Source of the DNA: Leptotrichia massiliensis
Lineage (GTDB): Bacteria; Fusobacteriota; Fusobacteriia; Fusobacteriales; Leptotrichiaceae
Direction of reading: 5' to 3'
Length of the DNA stretch: 64,000 nt
NCBI RefSeq assembly: GCF_900104625.1
Contig: NZ_FNVZ01000005.1
Location: forward strand, 62,001 to 126,000
The notes beneath the pieces were generated by a model that saw only the letters and a program-made list of their open reading frames with translations, was not told the DNA's origin and ran no database searches. Position numbers and translations under genes: made by a program. Positions 61,970 to 64,000 of the stretch are shown here, piece after piece; within the stretch, counting starts at the first letter, position 1, and each line of letters starts with the position of its first letter.

Positions 61970-62599
61970 ATGAAAAAGATAACTTTTTATACAAATCCAT
62001 ATTCAAGAGGAGTGTCTGTAAGATGGATGTTAGAAGAATGTGGAGCAGAGTATGACATAGTGCCTGTTCATTTTGGTAAAGAAATGAAATCTGAAAAATA
62101 TCTTTCAGTAAATCCAATGGGGAAAGCACCAGCACTAGAGGTAGATGGAAAAGTTATTACAGAAACAGCGGCAATTTTAACATTTTTAGCGGATATGTAT
62201 CCTGAAAAAAACTTGATTCCTCCAGTTAATTCTGTGGAAAGGGGAGAATTTTATCGTTGGATGTTTTTTGCACTTCATCTGGAGTATGCTTTTATGGATA
62301 AATTTTTTGATGTTCCGTCAAGCGAAAAGAAAAGAATGAGCATAGGATATGGAGATTACGATACAGCTTTAAATACATTAACTGAATTTTTAAAAGATAA
62401 AAAATATGCGATAGGAAACAGTTTTACTGTGCTAGACTTATATTTGACAGGATTATTGAGATGGGCGACATTTGTGGCTAGAGTTCTTCCAAAAGAAGGT
62501 ATGCTCGCAGATTACATGAAACTGCACGGAACAAGAGAAGCTAATATAAAAGGACAGGAGCTAGATCGAGAATTAGCAAAATCAATGGGATTGGATTAA
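61970..62599 (+). CDS. Glutathione S-transferase family protein
   Basis: 209 residues from ATG 61970 after GAAAGAGAG; an upstream ATG at 61925 lacks a site. N-terminal thioredoxin fold: FYTNPYSRGVSVRWMLEECG near residue 5, KYLSVNPMGKAPALEVDGKV near 45 (cis-Pro), and ITETAAILTFLADMYPEKNL near 63 (glutamyl site). The helical C-domain (GEFYRWMFFALHLEYAFMDK) includes KKYAIGNSFTVLDLYLTGLL, the usual N-capping region. Members detoxify or isomerise electrophiles. Glutathione use in this organism is unknown. It lies between leuC and leuD, spaced for one operon, but has no known leucine role. Confidence 0.85.
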   Translation: MKKITFYTNPYSRGVSVRWMLEECGAEYDIVPVHFGKEMKSEKYLSVNPMGKAPALEVDGKVITETAAILTFLADMYPEKNLIPPVNSVERGEFYRWMFFALHLEYAFMDKFFDVPSSEKKRMSIGYGDYDTALNTLTEFLKDKKYAIGNSFTVLDLYLTGLLRWATFVARVLPKEGMLADYMKLHGTREANIKGQELDRELAKSMGLD

Positions 62600-62626
62600 A
62601 AAATTAATAAAAGCAAGGAGAGAAAA

Positions 62627-63202
62627 ATGAAACCATTTACAAAATATGAAGGAACAATCGTTCCAATAATGAATGACAATATTGACACGGATCAATTAAT
62701 TCCAAAACAATATTTAAAAAGTATCGAAAAAACAGGATTTGGGCAATATGTGTTTGATGAGTGGAGATACAATGAGGACAGAACAGATAATATGGATTTT
62801 AATTTAAACAAGCCTGAATATAAGACAGGGACAATTTTGATTACAGGAGATAACTTTGGTTGTGGTTCAAGCAGGGAACATGCGGCTTGGGCATTGCAAG
62901 ATTATGGATTTCATGTAATTGTTGCAGGAGGATATTCAGGGATATTCTATATGAACTGGCTGAATAATGGGCATTTGCCGATAACTTTGCCGGAAGCTGA
63001 TAGACTGGAACTGGCTAGACTTCCTGGAGATGCTAAAGTGGTAGTTGATTTGGAAAATAACAAACTGACTGCAAATGGAAAAGATTATTTCTTTGAGCTG
63101 GAGGAAAGCTGGAAACAGAGATTGCTGAAAGGATTGGATTCGATTGGGCTGACTTTGGAGCATGAGGATGAGATTAGGAAATATGAGGAGAATCATAAGT
63201 AG
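62627..63202 (+). CDS. leuD: 3-isopropylmalate dehydratase small subunit
   Basis: 191 residues. Swivel domain of isopropylmalate isomerase: the DNIDTDQLIPKQYLKS start near residue 17, and the substrate-binding loop ITGDNFGCGSSREHAAWALQ near 75. VIVAGGYSGIFYMNWLNNGH follows near 98, and the C-terminal LEESWKQRLLKGLDSIGLTL near 157. It pairs with LeuC upstream despite the intervening GST gene. AGGAGAGAAAA precedes the ATG. leuB would complete the pathway but is not in the window. Confidence 0.97.
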   Translation: MKPFTKYEGTIVPIMNDNIDTDQLIPKQYLKSIEKTGFGQYVFDEWRYNEDRTDNMDFNLNKPEYKTGTILITGDNFGCGSSREHAAWALQDYGFHVIVAGGYSGIFYMNWLNNGHLPITLPEADRLELARLPGDAKVVVDLENNKLTANGKDYFFELEESWKQRLLKGLDSIGLTLEHEDEIRKYEENHK

Positions 63203-63219
63203 TCAAAAAAGGAGTAAAA

Positions 63220-63756
63220 ATGAAAAATTGGGAAATCATAGACGGAGAGCATACTCGTAAAGTGATGTGGATAAATCACGAAATAGAAATGAAATTATAC
63301 TGTAATGGTGAAGATGATATTGATGAAGATGAACTTGATGAAGCAAAAGTCGAAGAAATGGTTGAAAAAATTTTAGAAAATAAAGAATATTGGGATACAA
63401 AGTGTAAAAATTTGTTTGCTGAAGAGTTTGTTGACTGGTTTAATGAAGAAAAATGGGTAAAGCCTGAGTATGCTGAAATTTATTATGAAACAAAGAGTAT
63501 TGATGAAGTGGAGAAAAAATTACTTAAAATTATTGGAAAAGAAGATACAGAAAAGATTATGAAAAATAATTTTCTTACAAAAGAAGCGTTTAAAAAGTTA
63601 CTTGATAATGAAGATATGGAAATAACAATTGATTTAACTGACGATGATGAAAATAGTTTTTCTATTACTATGTACGAAAGATTGTTTTTTGTTGATAAAA
63701 TGTTTTATGCTGAGTGTAATTTTAATGGTGAAATAGACGAGTTTTATATGGATTAA
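63220..63756 (+). CDS. DUF2262-like protein
   Basis: 178 residues, very acidic (GEDDIDEDELDEAKVEE). The arrangement of a short start (WEIIDGEHTRKVMWINHEIE), a helix with EMVEKILENKEYWDTKCKNL, AEEFVDWFNEEKW, then LTKEAFKKLLDNEDMEITID and a terminal strand set SITMYERLFFVDKMFYAECN resembles DUF2262. Such proteins are common neighbours of toxin-immunity arrays; function unknown. Starts 17 bases after leuD with AAAAGGAG. The next gene, cut by the window end, looks like a relative. Confidence 0.5.
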   Translation: MKNWEIIDGEHTRKVMWINHEIEMKLYCNGEDDIDEDELDEAKVEEMVEKILENKEYWDTKCKNLFAEEFVDWFNEEKWVKPEYAEIYYETKSIDEVEKKLLKIIGKEDTEKIMKNNFLTKEAFKKLLDNEDMEITIDLTDDDENSFSITMYERLFFVDKMFYAECNFNGEIDEFYMD

Positions 63757-63790
63757 TTTTCTTAAATTTTTTTAGAAAGGAAAATCAGAT

Positions 63791-64000
63791 ATGGAAATTC
63801 AGGATTTTGGTGAAAATACATCTAGTAGTTATTTTAAAGAATGGTATGGGAAAATCATTTGGAAAGGTAAAGAAATACGGGTAAGACTAACAATTTCTAA
63901 AGAATGTGATAATATTGAAATTGAAAAAGAAAAAATGTTTAAAATTTTCGAAGAATTGTATCTTAATCAGGATGAATTGACTAAAAAGATTAATTATGTT
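63791..64000 (+). CDS. DUF2262-like protein, partial at window end
   Basis: Seventy codons are visible from ATG 63791 after AGAAAGGAAAATC; the stop lies beyond the window. It reads FGENTSSSYFKEWYGKIIWK then GKEIRVRLTISKECDNIEIE and a helix KMFKIFEELYLNQDELTKKI. The Trp-x-x-x-(charged)-Ile/Val strand pattern and helix position match those of the preceding gene, so these are probably tandem paralogues. Full assignment needs the missing part. Confidence 0.45.
   Translation, partial: MEIQDFGENTSSSYFKEWYGKIIWKGKEIRVRLTISKECDNIEIEKEKMFKIFEELYLNQDELTKKINYV

Overview
The window is about 64 kb of very AT-rich DNA with short gaps, strong AGGAGG ribosome sites and TTGACA/TATAAT promoters. Autotransporter beta-barrel ends, kdsA (Kdo synthesis), lgt and a TonB-ExbB-ExbD set show a double-membraned cell. 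Low GC plus a diderm envelope, the protein families and the IS content point to Fusobacteriota, most likely Leptotrichia or a close relative. That assignment is from recognition, not a search. No rRNA, tRNA or CRISPR array was recognised. || Layout. 1-10,200: an autotransporter 3' end, a DUF4132 giant protein, a secreted low-complexity protein-ApbE-ClC operon, then a nested mobile element (an IS481/IS1202-like IS inside a decayed IS3-family IS) abutting a second broken autotransporter 3' end. 10,300-13,950: glpK, a SemiSWEET transporter, cbiE and a secreted protein. 14,300-19,650: the most interesting block, a three-gene operon of a large helical protein with a TerB-C-like end, a BrxC/BrxD-type (DUF2791) ATPase and an Lhr-like DEAD/DEAH helicase. 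The helicase frame is broken at an (AT)5 tract, and removing one AT unit restores it. 19,900-25,430: leuS, an antitoxin-like gene with a truncated Doc toxin, an NmrA-like oxidoreductase and folC. 25,430-28,740: an IS3 remnant, small lipoprotein and DUF genes, gene debris and a structured intergenic element. 28,740-37,280: mostly minus strand, with pepQ, tonB-exbD-exbB, lgt, a class V aminotransferase and kdsA, plus plus-strand hemolysin III and an orphan multi-HTH protein. 37,500-43,050: hemL-cobT, an outer-membrane protein, two TPR proteins and an unlisted 53-residue membrane protein. 43,360-63,200: a branched-chain amino acid region (ilvD, ilvA, ilvB, ilvN, leuA, leuC, leuD) mixed with hydrolase, methyltransferase, racemase, metallophosphoesterase, RidA and GST genes. 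The window ends with two tandem DUF2262-like genes, the second cut by the window edge. || How the genes work together. ilvA feeds 2-oxobutanoate to the IlvBN synthase, IlvD makes the branched 2-oxo acids, and LeuA/LeuCD extend toward leucine; ilvC, leuB and ilvE are not in the window. HemL and CobT/CbiE belong to tetrapyrrole and cobamide synthesis. ExbB-ExbD-TonB would energise outer-membrane uptake. The TerB/DUF2791/helicase operon looks like a DNA-processing or anti-phage defence module that may be switched off, or be switchable, at its helicase. || Beyond genes there are two copies of a roughly 90-bp palindromic repeat whose stems differ by compensatory changes (29,944-30,032 and 46,126-46,216), a GC-richer structured element at 28,522-28,650, paired operator-like dyads at 53,544 and 53,601, and a 180-bp identical tract shared by two duplicated metallophosphoesterase genes.
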